DNA from: Hydractinia symbiolongicarpus
Lineage: Eukaryota > Cnidaria > Hydrozoa > Anthoathecata > Hydractiniidae
Assembly (NCBI RefSeq): GCF_029227915.1
Contig: NC_079877.1
Location: 36,235,851 to 36,299,850 of the forward strand
Length of the DNA stretch: 64,000 nucleotides
Direction of reading: 5' to 3'
The first letter of the stretch is position 1, and every line of letters starts with the position of its first letter. Of this stretch, positions 9,182 through 22,790 are shown piece by piece. The position numbers and the translations under genes were made by a program. The notes under the pieces are model-generated. The model saw nothing but the letters and a program-made list of their open reading frames with translations. It was not told the DNA's origin and ran no database searches.

Positions 9182-12100
9182 TTCCTGAAAACTACAAGTC
9201 TCATGCGTTTTAGTGGCGAAAAAATAATTTAAAAAATCGTTCTGGAAATGAGTTTACTCCCTGAGTACTTTCTTTGTATACTTTTGACTATACGGGCCGA
9301 AGCCGGGATTTACAGGAAATCGCTGGTTTTCGTTTGCCGGCGATTAAACTTCTTTTATTCAGCGTCTCATCAAAAATGAAAACATTTTTGAAAACTACAA
9401 GTCTCATGCCTTCTAGTAGTGAAAAAATAATTTAAAAAAACGTTCGGGAAATGAGTTTACTCCCTGGGTACTTTCTTTGTATATATTCGACTATACGGGC
9501 CTAGCTCGGGACTTACGGGAAATCGCTAGTTTTCGTTTGCCGGCGATTAAACCTCTTTCATTAAGCGTCTCATCAAAAATGAAAACATTTTTGAAAACTA
9601 CAAGTCTCATGCGTTTTAGTGGCGAAAAAATAATTTAAAAAATCGTTCTGGAAATGAGTTTACTCCCTGGGTACTTTCTTTGTATACCTTTAGCTATACG
9701 GGCCGAGTCCGGGATTTAAGGGAATTCGCGGGTTTTCGTTTGCCGGCGATTAAACTTCTTTTATTCAGCGTCTCATCAAAAATGAAAACATTTTTGAAAA
9801 CTACAAGTCTCATGCCTTCTAGTAGTGAAAAAATAATTTAAAAAAACGTTCGGGAAATGAGTTTACTCCCTGGGTACTTTCTTTGTATATATTCGACTAT
9901 ACGGGCCTATCTCGGGACTTACGGGAAATCGCTAGTTTTCGTTTGCCGGCGATTAAACCTCTTTCATTAAGCGTCTCATCAAAAATGAAAACATTTTTGA
10001 AAACTACAAGTCTCATGCGTTTTAGTGGCGAAAAAATAATTTAAAAAATCGTTCTGGAAATGAGTTTACTCCCTGAGTACTTTCTTTGTATACTTTTGAC
10101 TATACGGGCTGAGTCCGGGATTTACAGGAAATCGCTGGTTTTCGTTTGCCGGCGATTAAACTTCTTTTATTCAGCGTCTCATCAAAAATGAAAACATTCC
10201 TGAAAACTACAAGTCTCATGCGTTTTAGTGGTGAAAAAATAATTTAAAAAATCGTTCGGGAAATGAGTTTACTCCCTGGGTACTTTCTTTGTATACTTTT
10301 GACTATACGGGCCGAGTCCGGGATTTACTGGAAATCGCGGGTTTTCGTTTGCCGGCGATTAAACTTCTTTTATTCAGCGTCTCATCAGAAATGAAAACAT
10401 TTTTGAAAACTACAAGTCTCATGCGTTTTAGTGGTAAAAAGATGATTTAAAAAATCGTTCTGGAAATGAGTTTACTCACAGGGTACTTTCTTTGTATACA
10501 TTCGACTATACGGGCCAAGCCCAGGATTTACGGCAAAACGCGGGTTTTCGTTTGCTGGCGATTAAACCTCTTTCATTTAGCGTCTCATCAAAAATGAAAA
10601 CATTTTTGAAAACTACAAGTCTCATGCGTTTTAGTGGTGAAAAGATAATTTAAAAAATCGTTCTGGAAATGAGTTTACTCCCTGGGTACTTTCTTTGTAT
10701 ACATTCGACTATACGGGCCAAGCCCAGGATTTACGGCAAAACGCGGGTTTTCGTTTGCCGGCGATTAAACTTCTTTTATTCAGCGTCTCATCAAAAATGA
10801 AAACATTTTTGAAAACTACAAGTCTCATGCCTTCTAGTAGTGAAAAAATAATTTAAAAAAACGTTCGGGAAATGAGTTTACTCCCTGGGTACTTTCTTTG
10901 TATATATTCGACTATACGGGCCTAGCTCGGGACTTACGGGAAATCGCTAGTTTTCGTTTGCCGGCGATTAAACCTCTTTCATTAAGCGTCTCATCAAAAA
11001 TGAAAACATTTTTGAAAACTACAAGTCTCATGCGTTTTAGTGGCGAAAAAATAATTTAAAAAATCGTTCTGGAAATGAGTTTACTCCCTGGGTACTTTCT
11101 TTGTATACCTTTAGCTATACGGGCCGAGTCCGGGATTTAAGGGAATTCGCGGGTTTTCGTTTGCCGGCGATTAAACTTCTTTTATTCAGCGTCTCATCAA
11201 AAATGAAAACATTTTTGAAAACTACAAGTCTCATGCCTTCTAGTAGTGAAAAAATAATTTAAAAAAACGTTCGGGAAATGAGTTTACTCCCTGGGTACTT
11301 TCTTTGTATATATTCGACTATACGGGCCTATCTCGGGACTTACGGGAAATCGCTAGTTTTCGTTTGCCGGCGATTAAACCTCTTTCATTAAGCGTCTCAT
11401 CAAAAATGAAAACATTTTTGAAAACTACAAGTCTCATGCGTTTTAGTGGCGAAAAAATAATTTAAAAAATCGTTCTGGAAATGAGTTTACTCCCTGAGTA
11501 CTTTCTTTGTATACTTTTGACTATACGGGCTGAGTCCGGGATTTACAGGAAATCGCTGGTTTTCGTTTGCCGGCGATTAAACTTCTTTTATTCAGCGTCT
11601 CATCAAAAATGAAAACATTCCTGAAAACTACAAGTCTCATGCGTTTTAGTGGTGAAAAAATAATTTAAAAAATCGTTCGGGAAATGAGTTTACTCCCTGG
11701 GTACTTTCTTTGTATACTTTTGACTATACGGGCCGAGTCCGGGATTTACTGGAAATCGCGGGTTTTCGTTTGCCGGCGATTAAACTTCTTTTATTCAGCG
11801 TCTCATCAGAAATGAAAACATTTTTGAAAACTACAAGTCTCATGCGTTTTAGTGGTAAAAAGATGATTTAAAAAATCGTTCTGGAAATGAGTTTACTCAC
11901 AGGGTACTTTCTTTGTATACATTCGACTATACGGGCCAAGCCCAGGATTTACGGCAAAACGCGGGTTTTCGTTTGCTGGCGATTAAACCTCTTTCATTTA
12001 GCGTCTCATCAAAAATGAAAACATTTTTGAAAACTACAAGTCTCTTGCCTTTTAGTGGTGAAAAAATAATTCGAAAAATCGTTCGGGAAATGAGTTTACT

Positions 12101-13240
12101 CCCTGGGTACTTTGTTTGTATACATTCGACAATACGGGCCAAGCCTGGGATGTACGGGAAATCGCGGGATTTCGTTTGCCGGCGATTAAACCTCTTTCAT
12201 TAAGCGTCTCATCAAAAATGAAAACATTTTTGAAAACTACAAGTCTCATGCGTTTTAGTGGTGAAAAAATAATTTAAAAAATCGTTCGGGAAATGAGTAT
12301 ACTTCCTGGGTACTTTCTCTGTATACTTTTGACTATACGGGCCCAGTCCGGGATTTACGGGAAATCGCGGGTTTTCGTTTACCGGCGATTAAACTTCTTT
12401 TATTCAGCGTCTCATCAAAAATAAAAACATTTTTGAAAACTACAAGTCTCATGCGTTTTAGTGTTGAAAAAATAATTTAAAAAATCGTTCGGGAAATGAG
12501 TTTACTCCGTGGGTACTTTCTTTGTATACCTTTGGCTATACGGGCCGAGTCCGGGATTTAAGGGAATTCGCGGGTTTTCGTTTGCCGTCGATTAAACTTC
12601 TTTTATTCAGCGTCTCATCAAAAATGGAAACATTTTTGAAAACTACAAGTCTCATGCCTTCTAGTAGTGAAAAAATAATTTAAAAAAACATTCGGGAAAT
12701 GAGTTTACTCCCTGGGTACTTTCTTTGTATATATTCGACTATACGGGCCTAGCTCGGGACGTACGGGAAATCGCTAGTTTTCGTTTGCCGGCGATTAAAC
12801 CTCTTTCATTAAGCGTCTCATCAAAAATGAAAACATTTTTGAAAACTACAAGTCTCATGCGTTTTAGTGGCGAAAAAATAATTTAAAAAATCGTTCTGGA
12901 AATGAGTTTACTCCCTGAGTACTTTCTTTGTATACTTTTGACTATACGGGCCGAGTCCGGGATTTACAGGAAATCGCTGGTTTTCGTTTGCCGGCGATTA
13001 AACTTCTTTTATTCAACGTCTCATCAAAAATGAAAACATTCCTGAAAACTACAAGTCTCATGCGTTTTAGTGGTGAAAAAATAATTTAAAAAATCGTTCG
13101 GGAAATTAGTTTACTCCCTGGGTACTTTCTTTGTATACTTTTGACTATACGGGCCGAGTCCGGGATTTACTGAAAATCGCGGGTTTTCGTTTGCCGGCGA
13201 TTAAACTTCTTTTATTCAGCGTCTCATCAGAAATGAAAAC
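9182..13240 (+). repeat. Nested 7-monomer (1421-bp) repeats
   Basis: Monomers with 'cattcctgaaaac' occur at 7761, 9182, 10197, 11618 and 13039, with steps of 7, 5, 7 and 7 monomers. Landmarks 9408 to 10829 and 9814 to 11235 are also 1421 bp apart. The block 10830-13240 repeats the end of the 17-monomer unit at an offset of 3857 bp (19 monomers: 6972 to 10829, 7378 to 11235, 8799 to 12656). The segment therefore grew by copying 7-monomer pieces within an older 17-monomer unit. Confidence 0.75.
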
Positions 13241-14842
13241 ATTTTTGAAAACTACAAGTCTCATGCGTTTTAGTGGTAAAAAGATGATTTAAAAAATCGT
13301 TCTGGAAATGAGTTTACTCACAGGGTACTTTCTTTGTATACATTCGACTATACGGGCCAAGCCCGGGATTTACGGCAAAACGCGGGTTTTCGTTTGCTGG
13401 CGATTAAACCTCTTTCATTTAGCGTCTCATCAATAATGAAAACATTTTTGAAAACTACAAGTCTCTTGCCTTTTAGTGGTGAAAAAATAATTCGAAAAAT
13501 CGTTCGGGAAATGAGTTTACTCCCTGGGTACTTTGTTTGTATACATTCGACAATACGGGCCAAGCCTGGGATGTACGGGAAATCGCGGGTTTTCGTTTGC
13601 CGGCGATTAAACCTCTTTCATTAAGCGTCTCATCAAAAATGAAAACATTTTTGAAAACTACAAGTCTCATGCGTTTTAGTGGTGAAAAAATAATTTAAAA
13701 AATCGTTCGGGAAATGAGTTTACTTCCTGGGTACTTTCTCTGTATACTTTTGACTATACGGGCCGAGTCCGGGATTTACGGGAAATCGCGGTTTTTCGTT
13801 TGCCGGCGATTAAACTTCTTTTATTCAGCGTCTCATCAAAAATAAAAACATTTTTGAAAACTACAAGTCTCATGCGTTTTAGTGTTGAAAAAATAATTTA
13901 AAAAATCGTTCGGGAAATGAGTTTACTCCGTGGGTACTTTCTTTGTATACCTTTGGCTATACGGGCCGAGTCCGGGATTTACGGGAATTCGCGGGTTTTC
14001 GTTTGCCGGCGATTAAACTTCTTTTATTTAGCGTCTCATCAAGAATGAAAACATTTTTGAAAACTACAAGTCTCATGCGTTTTAGTGGTGAAAAGATAAT
14101 TTAAAAAATCGTTCTGAAAATGAGTTTACTCCCTGGGTACTTTCTTTGTATACCTTTGGCTATACGGGCCGAGTCCGGGATTTAAGGGAATTCGAGGGTT
14201 TTCGTTTGCCGGCGATTAAACTTCTTTTATTCAGCGTTTCATCAAAAATGAAAACATTTTTGAAAACTACAAGTCTCATGCCTTCTAGTAGTGAAAAAAT
14301 AATTTAAAAAAACGTTCGGGAAATGAGTTTACTCCCTGGGTACTTTCTTTGTATACTTTTGATTATACGGGCCGAGTCCGGGATTTACTGGAAATCGCGG
14401 GTTTTCGCTTGCCGGCGATTAAACTTCTTTTATTCAGCGTCTCATCAGAAATGAAAACAATTTTGAAAACTACAAGTCTCATGCGTTTTAGTTGTAAAAA
14501 GATGATTTAAAAAATCGTTCTGGAAATGAGTTTACTGACAGGGTACTTTCTTTGTATACATTCGGCTATACGGGCCAAGCCCGGGATTTACGGCAAAACG
14601 CGGGTTTTCGTTTGCTGGCGATTAAACCTCTTTCATTTAGCGTCTCATCAAAAATGAAAACATTTTTGAAAACTACAAGTCTCTTGCCTTTTAGTGGTGA
14701 AAAAATAATTCGAAAAATCGTTCGGGAAATGAGTTTACTCCCTGGGTACTTTGTTTGTATACATTCGACAATACGGGCCAAGCCTGGGATGTACGGGAAA
14801 TCGCGGGTTTTCGTTTGCCGGCGATTAAACCTCTTTCATTAA

Positions 14843-17800
14843 GCGTCTCATCAAAAATGAAAACATTTTTGAAAACTACAAGTCTCATGCGTTTTAGTGG
14901 TGAAAAGATAATTTAAAAAATCGTTCTGGAAATGAGTTTACTCACAGGGTACTTTCTTTGCATATACTCAACTATACGGGCCAAGCACGGGATTTACGGG
15001 AAATCGCGGGTTTTTGTTTGCCGGCGATTAAACTTCTTTTATTCAGCGTCTCATCAAAAATGAAAACATTTTTGAAAACTACAAGTCTCATGCGTTTTAG
15101 TGGTGAAAAAATAATTTAAAAAATCGTTCGGGAATTGAGTTTACTCACAGGGTACTTTCTTTGTATACTTTTGACTATACGGGGCGAGTCCAGGATTTAC
15201 GGGAAATCGCGGGTTTTCGTTTGCCGGCGATTAAACATCTTTTATTCAGCGTCTCATCAAAAATGAAAACATTTTTGAAAACTACAAGTCTCATGCGTTT
15301 TAGTGGTGAAAAGATAATTTAAAAAATCGTTCTGGAAATGAGTTTACTCCCTGGGTATTTTCTTTGTATACTTTTGACTATACGGGCCGAGTCCGGGATT
15401 TACGGAAATTCGCGGGTTTTCGTATGCCGGCGATTAAACTTCTTTTATTCAGCGTCTAATGAAAAATAAAAGCATTTTTGAAAACTACAAGTCTCATGCG
15501 TTTTAGTGGTGTAAAGATAATTTAAAAAATCGGTCTGGAAAAGAGTTTACTCCCTGGGTACCTTCTTTGTATACATTCGACTATACGGGCCTAGCTCGGG
15601 ATTTACGGGAAATCGCTACTTTTCGTTTGCCGGCGATTAAACCTCTTTCATTAAGCATCTCATCAAAAATGAAAACATTTTTGAAAACTACAAGTCTCAT
15701 GCGTTTTAGAGGCGAAAAAATAATTTAACAAAATCGTTCTGGAAATGAGTTTACTCCCTGAGTACTTTCTTTGTATACTTTTGACTATACGAGCCGAGTC
15801 CGGGATTTGCGGGAAATCGCGGGTTTTCGTTTGCCAGCGATTAAACCTCTTTCATTAAGCGTCTCATCAAAAATGAAAACATTTTTGAAAACTACAAGTC
15901 TCGTTCGTTTTAGTGGTGAAGAAATAATTTAAAAAGTCGTTCGGAAAATGAGTTTCCTCACAGGGTACTTTCTTTGTATACATTCGACTATGCGGGCCAA
16001 GTCCGGGATTTACGGGAAATCGCGGGTTTTCGTTTGCCGGCGATTAAACTTCTTTCACTAAGCGTCTCATCAAAGATGAAAACATTCCTAAAAACTACAA
16101 GTCTCATGCGTTTTAGTGGTGAAAAAATAATTTAAAAAATCGTTCGGGAAATGAGTTTACTCCCTGGGTACTTTCTTTGTATACTTTTGACTATACGGGC
16201 CGAGTTCGGGATTTACGGGAAATTGCGGGTTTTCGTTTGCCGGCGATTACACATCTTTTATTCAGCGTCTCATCAAAAATGAAAACATTTTTGAAAACTA
16301 CAAGTCTCATGCGTTTTAGTGGTGAAAAGATAATTTAAAAAATCGTTCTGGAAATGAGTTTACTCCCTGGGTATTTTCTTTGTATACTTTTGACTATACG
16401 GGCCGAGTCCGGGGTTTACGGGAATTCGCGGGTTTTCGTTTTCCGGCGATTAAACTTCTTTTATTCAGCGTCTCATCAAAAATGAAAACATTTTTGAAAA
16501 CTACAAGTCTCATACGCTTTAGTGGTGAAAAAATAATTTAAAAAATCGTTCGGGAAATGAGTTTACTCCCTGGGTATTTTTTTGGTATACTTTTGACTAT
16601 ACGGGCCGAGTCCGGGATTTACGGGAAATCGCGGGTTTTCTTTTGCCGGCGATTAAACTTCTTTTATTCCGCGTCTCATCAAAAATGAAAACATTTTTGA
16701 AAACTACAAGTCTCATGCGTTTTAGTGGTGAAAAAATAATTTAAAAAGTCGTTCGGGAAATGAGTTTACTCACAGGGTACTTTCTTTGTATACATTCGAC
16801 TATGCGGGCCAAGTCCGGGATTTACGGGAAATCGCGGGTTTTCGTTTGCCGGCGAGTAAACTTCTTTCATTAAGCGTCTCATCAAAGATGAAAACATTCC
16901 TGAAAACTACAAGTCTCATGCGTTTTAGTGGTGAAAAAATAATTTAAAAAATCGTTCGGAAAATGAGTTTACTCCCTGGGTACTTTCTTTGTATACTTTT
17001 GATTATACGGGCCGAGTTCGGGATTTACGGGAAATCGCGGGTTTTCGTTTGCCGGCGATTAAACATCTTTTGTTCAGCGTCTCATCAAAAATGAAAACAT
17101 TTTTGAAAACTACAAGTCTCATGCGTTTTAGTGGTGAAAAGATAATTTAAAAAATCGTTCTGGAAATGAGTTTACTCCCTGGGTATTTTCTTTGTATACT
17201 TTTGACTATACGGGCCGAGTCCGGGATTTACGGGAATTCGCAGGGTTTCGTCTGCCGGCGATTAAATTTCTTTTATTCAGCGTCTCACCAAAAATGAAAA
17301 CATTTTTGAAAACTACAAGTCTCGTACGTTTTAGTGGTGAAAAAATAATTTAAAAAATCGTTCGGGAAATGAGTTTACTCCCTGGGTATTTTTTTGGTAT
17401 ACTTTTGACTATACGGGCCGAGTCCGGGATTTACGGGAAATCGCGGGTTTTCTTTTGCCGGCGATTAAACTTCTTTTATTCCGCGTCTCATCAAAAATGA
17501 AAACATTTTTGAAAACTACAAGTCTCATGGGTTTTAGTGGTGAAAAGATAATTTATAAAATCGTTCTGGAAATGAGTTTACTCACAGGGTACTTTCTTTG
17601 TATATACTCGACTATAAGGGCCAAGCACGGGATTTACGGGAAATCGCGGGTTTTCGTTTGCCGGCGATTAAACTTCTTTCATTCAACGTGTCATCAAAAA
17701 TGGAAACATTTTTGAAAACTACAAGTCTCATGCGTTTTAGTGGTGAAAAAACAATTTAAAAAATCGTTCGGGAAATGAGTTTACTGCCTGGGTACTTTCT

Positions 17801-17888
17801 TTGTATACTTTTGACTATACGGGCCGAAGCCGGGATTTAGGGAAAATTGGGGATTTTCGTTTGCCGGTGATTAAACTTCTTTTATTCA
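14843..17888 (+). repeat. 203-bp satellite array, irregular segment
   Basis: Fifteen monomers with more scattered single-base differences than the flanks and less clear higher-order copying. Variants include 'atatactcaactatac', 'ggggcgagtccagg', 'aaaaagtcgttcgg' and 'catcaaagatgaaaacattcc'. Part of it repeats with a step of four monomers: 'aaaaagtcgttcgg' at about 15931 and 16743, roughly 812 bp apart. No genes seen. Confidence 0.93.
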
Positions 17889-18903
17889 GCGTCTCATCAA
17901 AAATGAAAACATTTTTAAAAACGACAAGTCTCATTCGTTCTAGTGGTGCAGAAATAATTTGAAAAATCGTTCGGGAAATCAGTTTACTCCCTGGGTACTT
18001 TCTTTATATACATTCGACTATACGGGCCAAGCCCGGGATTTACGGGAAATCGCGGGTTTTCGTTTGCCGGCGATTAAACCTCTTTCATTCAGCGTCTCAT
18101 CAAAAATAAAAACACTTTTGAAAACTAAAAGTCTCTTGCGTTTTAGTGGTGAAAAAATGATTTAAAAAATCGTTCGGGAAATGAGTTTACTCCCTGAGTA
18201 CTTCCTTTTTATACTTTTGAGTATACAGGCCGAGTCCGGGTTTTAGGGCAAATTGCGGATTTTATTTTGCCGACGATTAAACTTCTTTTATTCAGCGTCT
18301 CATCAAAAATGAAAACATTTTTAAAAACGACAGGTCTCATTCGTTCTAATGGTGCAGAAATAATTTGAAAAATCGTTCGGCAAATCAGTTTACTCCCTGG
18401 GTACTTTCTTTATATACATTCCACTATACGGGCCAAGCCCGGGATTTACAGGAAATCGCGGGTTTTCGTTTGTTGGCGATTAAACTTCTTTTATTCAGCG
18501 TCTCATCAAAAATGAAAACATATTTGAAAACTACAAGTCTCATGCGTTTTAGTGGTGAAAAAGTAATTTAAAATATCGTTCGGGAAATAAGTTTACTCCC
18601 TGGGTACTTTCTCTGTATACTTTTGACTATACGGGCCAAGCCCGGGATTTACGGGAAATCGCGTGTTTTCGTTTTCCGGCGATTAAACCTCTTTCATTAA
18701 GCGGCTCATCAAAAATGAACACATTTTTGAAAACTACAAGTCTCATGCGTTTTAGTGGCGAAAAAATAATTTAAAAAATCGTTCGGGAAATGAGTTTACT
18801 CCCTGGGTACATTCTTTTTATACTTTTGACTATACGGGCTGAGTCCGGGATTTAGGGGAAATCGCGGGTTTTCATTTGCCGGCGATTAAACTTCTTTTAT
18901 TCA

Positions 18904-19106
18904 GCGTCCCATCAAAAATGTAAACATGTTTGAATACTACAAGTCTCATTAGTTCTTGTGGTGCAGAAATATTTTGAAAAATCATTCGGGAAATAAGTTT
19001 ACTCCCTTGGTACTTTTTTTGTACACTTTTGACTATACGGGCCGAGTTCGGGATTTACGGGAAATCGCGGGTTTTCGTTTGCCGGCGATTAAACGTCTTT
19101 TATTCA
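18904..19106 (+). repeat. Divergent monomer with 'aacatgtttgaata'
   Basis: This monomer replaces the usual 'gaaaacatttttgaaaac' by 'gtaaacatgtttgaatac' and has 'cattagttcttgtggtgcag'. The same set of differences marks monomers at 41380, 41785 and 44424, far away. It is a minor subfamily that keeps the same length and phase. Confidence 0.8.
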
Positions 19107-20759
19107 GCGTCTCATCAAAAGTGAAATCATTTTTGAAAACTACAAGTCTCATGCGTTTTCGTGGTGGAAAAATAATTTAAAAAATTGTTCGGGAAATGAG
19201 TTTACTCCCTGAGCACTTTCTTTGTATACTTTTGACTATACGGGCCGAGTCCGGGATTTACGAGAAATCGCGGGTTTTGTTTTCCGGCGATTAAACTTCT
19301 TTTATTCAGCGTCGCATCAAAAATGAAAACATTTTTGAAAACTACAAGTCTCATGCTTTTTAGTGGTGAAAAGATAATTTAAAAAATCGTTCTGTAAATG
19401 AGTTTACTCACAGGGTACTTTCTTTGTATACATTCGACTATACGGGCGAAACCCAGGATTTACGGGAAATCGCGTGTTTTCGTTTGCCGGCGATTAAACC
19501 TCTTTCATTAAGCGACTCATCAAAAATGAAAACATTTTTGAAAACTACAAGTCTCATTCGTTTTAGTGGTGAAATGATAATTTAAAAAATCGTTCTGGAA
19601 ATGAGTTTACTCACAGGGTACTTTCTTTGTATATACTCAACTATACGGGCCAAGCACGGGATTTACGGGAAATCGCGGGTTTTCGTTTGCCGGCGATTAA
19701 ACTTCTTTTATTTAGCGCCTCATCAAAAATGAAAACATTTTTGAAAACTACAAGTCTCATGCGTTTTAGTGGTGAAAAAATAATTTAAAAAATCGTTCGG
19801 GAATTGAGTTTACTCACAGGGTACTTTCTTTGTATATTTTTGACTATACGGGGCGAGTCCAGGATTTACGGGAAATGGCGGGTTTTAGTTTGCCGGCGAT
19901 TAAACATCTTTTAATCAGCGTCTCATCAAAAATGAAAACATTTTTGAAAACTACAAGTCTCATGCGTTTTAGTGGTGAAAATATAATTTAAAAAATCGTT
20001 CTGGAAATGAGTTTACTCCCTGGGTATTTTCTTTGTATACTTTTGACTATACGGGTCGAGTCCGGGATTTACGGGAATTCACGGGTTTTCGTTTGCCGGC
20101 TATTAAACTTCTTTTATTTAGCGTCTCATCAAAAATGAAAACATTTTTGAAAACTACAAGTCTAATACGTTTTAGTGGTTAAAAAATAATTTAAAAAATC
20201 GTTCGGGAAATAAGTTTACTCCGTGGGTATTTTTTTGTATACTTTTGACTATACGGGCCGAGTCCGGGATTTACGGAAAATCGCGGGTTTTTGTTTGCCG
20301 GCGATTAAACTTCTTTTATTCCGCGTCTCATCAAAAATGAAAACATTTTTGAAAACTACAAGTCTCATGCGTTTTAGTGGTGAAAAAATAATTTAAAAAG
20401 TCGTTCGGTAAATGAGTTTACTCACACGTTACTTTCTTTGTATACATTCGACTATGCGGGCCAAGTCCGGGATTTACGGGAAATCGCGGGTTTTCGTTTG
20501 CCGCCGATTAAACTTCTTTCATTAAGCGTCTCATCAAAGATAAAAACATTCCTGAAAACTACAAGTCTCATGCGTTTTAGTGGTGAAAAAATAATTGAAA
20601 AAATCGTTCTGGAAATGAGTTTACTCACAGGGTACTTTCTTTGTATATACTCAACTATACGGGCCAAGCACGGGATTTACGGGAAATCGCGGGTTTTCGT
20701 TTGCCGGCGATTAAACTTCTTTTATTCAGCGTCTCATCAAAAATGAAAACATTTTTGAA

Positions 20760-22790
20760 AACTACAAGTCTCATGCGTTTTAGTGGTGAAAAAACAATTT
20801 AAAAAATCGTTCGGGAAATGAGTTTACTGCCTGGGTACTTTCTTTGTATACTTTTGACTATACGGGCCGAGGCCGGGATTTAGGGAAAATTGGGGATTTT
20901 CGTTTGCCGGTGATTAAACTTCTTCTATTCAGCGTCTCATCAAAAATGAAAACATTTTTAAAAACGACAAGTCTCATTCGTTCTAGTGCTTCAGAAATAA
21001 TTTGAAAAATCGTTCGGGAAATCAGTTTACTCCCTGGGTACTTTCTTTATATACATTCGACTATACGGGCCAAGCCCGGGATTTATGGGAAATCGCGGGT
21101 TTTCGTTTGCCGGCGATTAAACCTCTTTCATTCAGAGTCTCATCAAAAATGAAAACACTTTTGAAAACTAAAAGTCTCTTTCGTTTTAGTGGTGAAAAAA
21201 TGATTTAAAAAATCGTTCGGGAAATGAGTTTACTCCCTGAGTACTTCCTTTTTATACTTTTGACTATACAGGCCGAGTCCGGGATTTAGGGCAAATTGCG
21301 GATTTTCTTTTGCCGACGATTGAACTTCTTTTTTTCAGCGTCTCATCAAAAATGAAAACATTTTTAAAAACGACAGGTCTCATTCGTTCTAGTGGTGCAG
21401 AAATAATTTGAAAAATCGTTCGGCAAATCAGTTTACTCCCTGGGTACTTTCTTTATATACATTCCACTATACGGGCCAAGCCCGGGATTTACAGGAAATC
21501 GCGGGTTTTCGTTTGTTGGCGATTAAACTTCTTTTATTCAGCGTCTCATCAAAAATGAAAACATTTTTGAAAACTACTAGTCTCATGCGTTTTAGTGGTG
21601 AAAAAGTAATTTAAAAAATCGTTCGGGAAATGAGTTTACTCACCGGGTACTTCCTTTGTATACATTCGACTATACGGGCCAATCCCGGGATTTACGGAAA
21701 ATCGCGGGTTTTCGTTTGCCGGCGATTAAACCTCTTTTATTCAGCGTCTCATCATAAATGAAAACATTCCTGAAAACTACAAGTCTCATGCGTTTTAGTG
21801 GTGAAAAAACAATTTAAAAAATCGTTCGGGAAATGAGTTTACTGCCTGGGTACTTTCTTTGTATACTTTTGACTATACGGGCCGAGGCCGGGATTTAGGG
21901 AAAATTGGGGATTTTCGTTTGCCGGTGATTAAACTTCTTCTATTCAGCGTCTCATCAAAAATGAAAACATTTTTAAAAACGACAAGTCTCATTCGTTCTA
22001 GTGCTGCAGAAATAATTTGAAAAATCGTTCGGGAAATCAGTTTACTCCCTGGGTACTTTCTTTATATACATTCGACTATACGGGCCAAGCCCGGGATTTA
22101 TGGGAAATCGCGGGTTTTCGTTTGCCGGCGATTAAACCTCTTTCATTCAGAGTCTCATCAAAAATGAAAACACTTTTGAAAACTAAAAGTCTCTTGCGTT
22201 TTAGTGGTGAAAAAATGATTTAAAAAATCGTTCGGGAAATGAGTTTACTCCCTGAGTACTTCCTTTTTATACTTTTGACTATACAGGCCGAGTCCGGGAT
22301 TTAGGGCAAATTGCGGATTTTCTTTTGCCGACGATTGAACTTCTTTTTTTCAGCGTCTCATCAAAAATGAAAACATTTTTAAAAACGACAGGTCTCATTC
22401 GTTCTAGTGGTGCAGAAATAATTTGAAAAATCGTTCGGCAAATCAGTTTACTCCCTGGGTACTTTCTTTATATACATTCCACTATACGGGCCAAGCCCGG
22501 GATTTACAGGAAATCGCGGGTTTTCGTTTGTTGGCGATTAAACTTCTTTTATTCAGCGTCTCATCAAAAATGAAAACATTTTTGAAAACTACTAGTCTCA
22601 TGCGTTTTAGTGGTGAAAAAGTAATTTAAAAAATCGTTCGGGAAATGAGTTTACTCACCGGGTACTTCCTTTGTATACATTCGACTATACGGGCCAATCC
22701 CGGGATTTACGGAAAATCGCGGGTTTTCGTTTGCCGGCGATTAAACCTCTTTCATTAAGCGTCTCATCATAAATGAAAACATTCCTGAAA
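20760..22790 (+). repeat. Recent 5-monomer (1015-bp) tandem duplication
   Basis: Two adjacent copies, about 20760-21774 and 21775-22790, agree almost base for base, including the rare 'cttcttctattcagcg', 'cattcagagtctc' and 'gattgaacttctttttttc' changes. Differences are few (for example 'gtgcttcag' near 20990 versus 'gtgctgcag' near 22004; 'tctttcg' versus 'tcttgcg'). Confidence 0.85.

Larger units (their letters stand above)
3260..14842 (+). repeat. 203-bp satellite array, segment with 'ccttctagtagtg' and 'catttagcgtc' monomers
   Basis: About 57 monomers. Landmark monomers 'gccttctagtagtg' (with 'gtatatattcgactatac' and 'cctagctcggg' in most) sit at 3521, 3927, 5348, 6160, 6566, 6972, 7378, 8799, 9408, 9814, 10829, 11235, 12656 and 14280. 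Every gap is an exact multiple of 203 (2, 7, 4, 2, 2, 2, 7, 3, 2, 5, 2, 7 and 8 units). The exactness shows almost no net indels in this segment. No gene or other element is visible. Confidence 0.96.
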
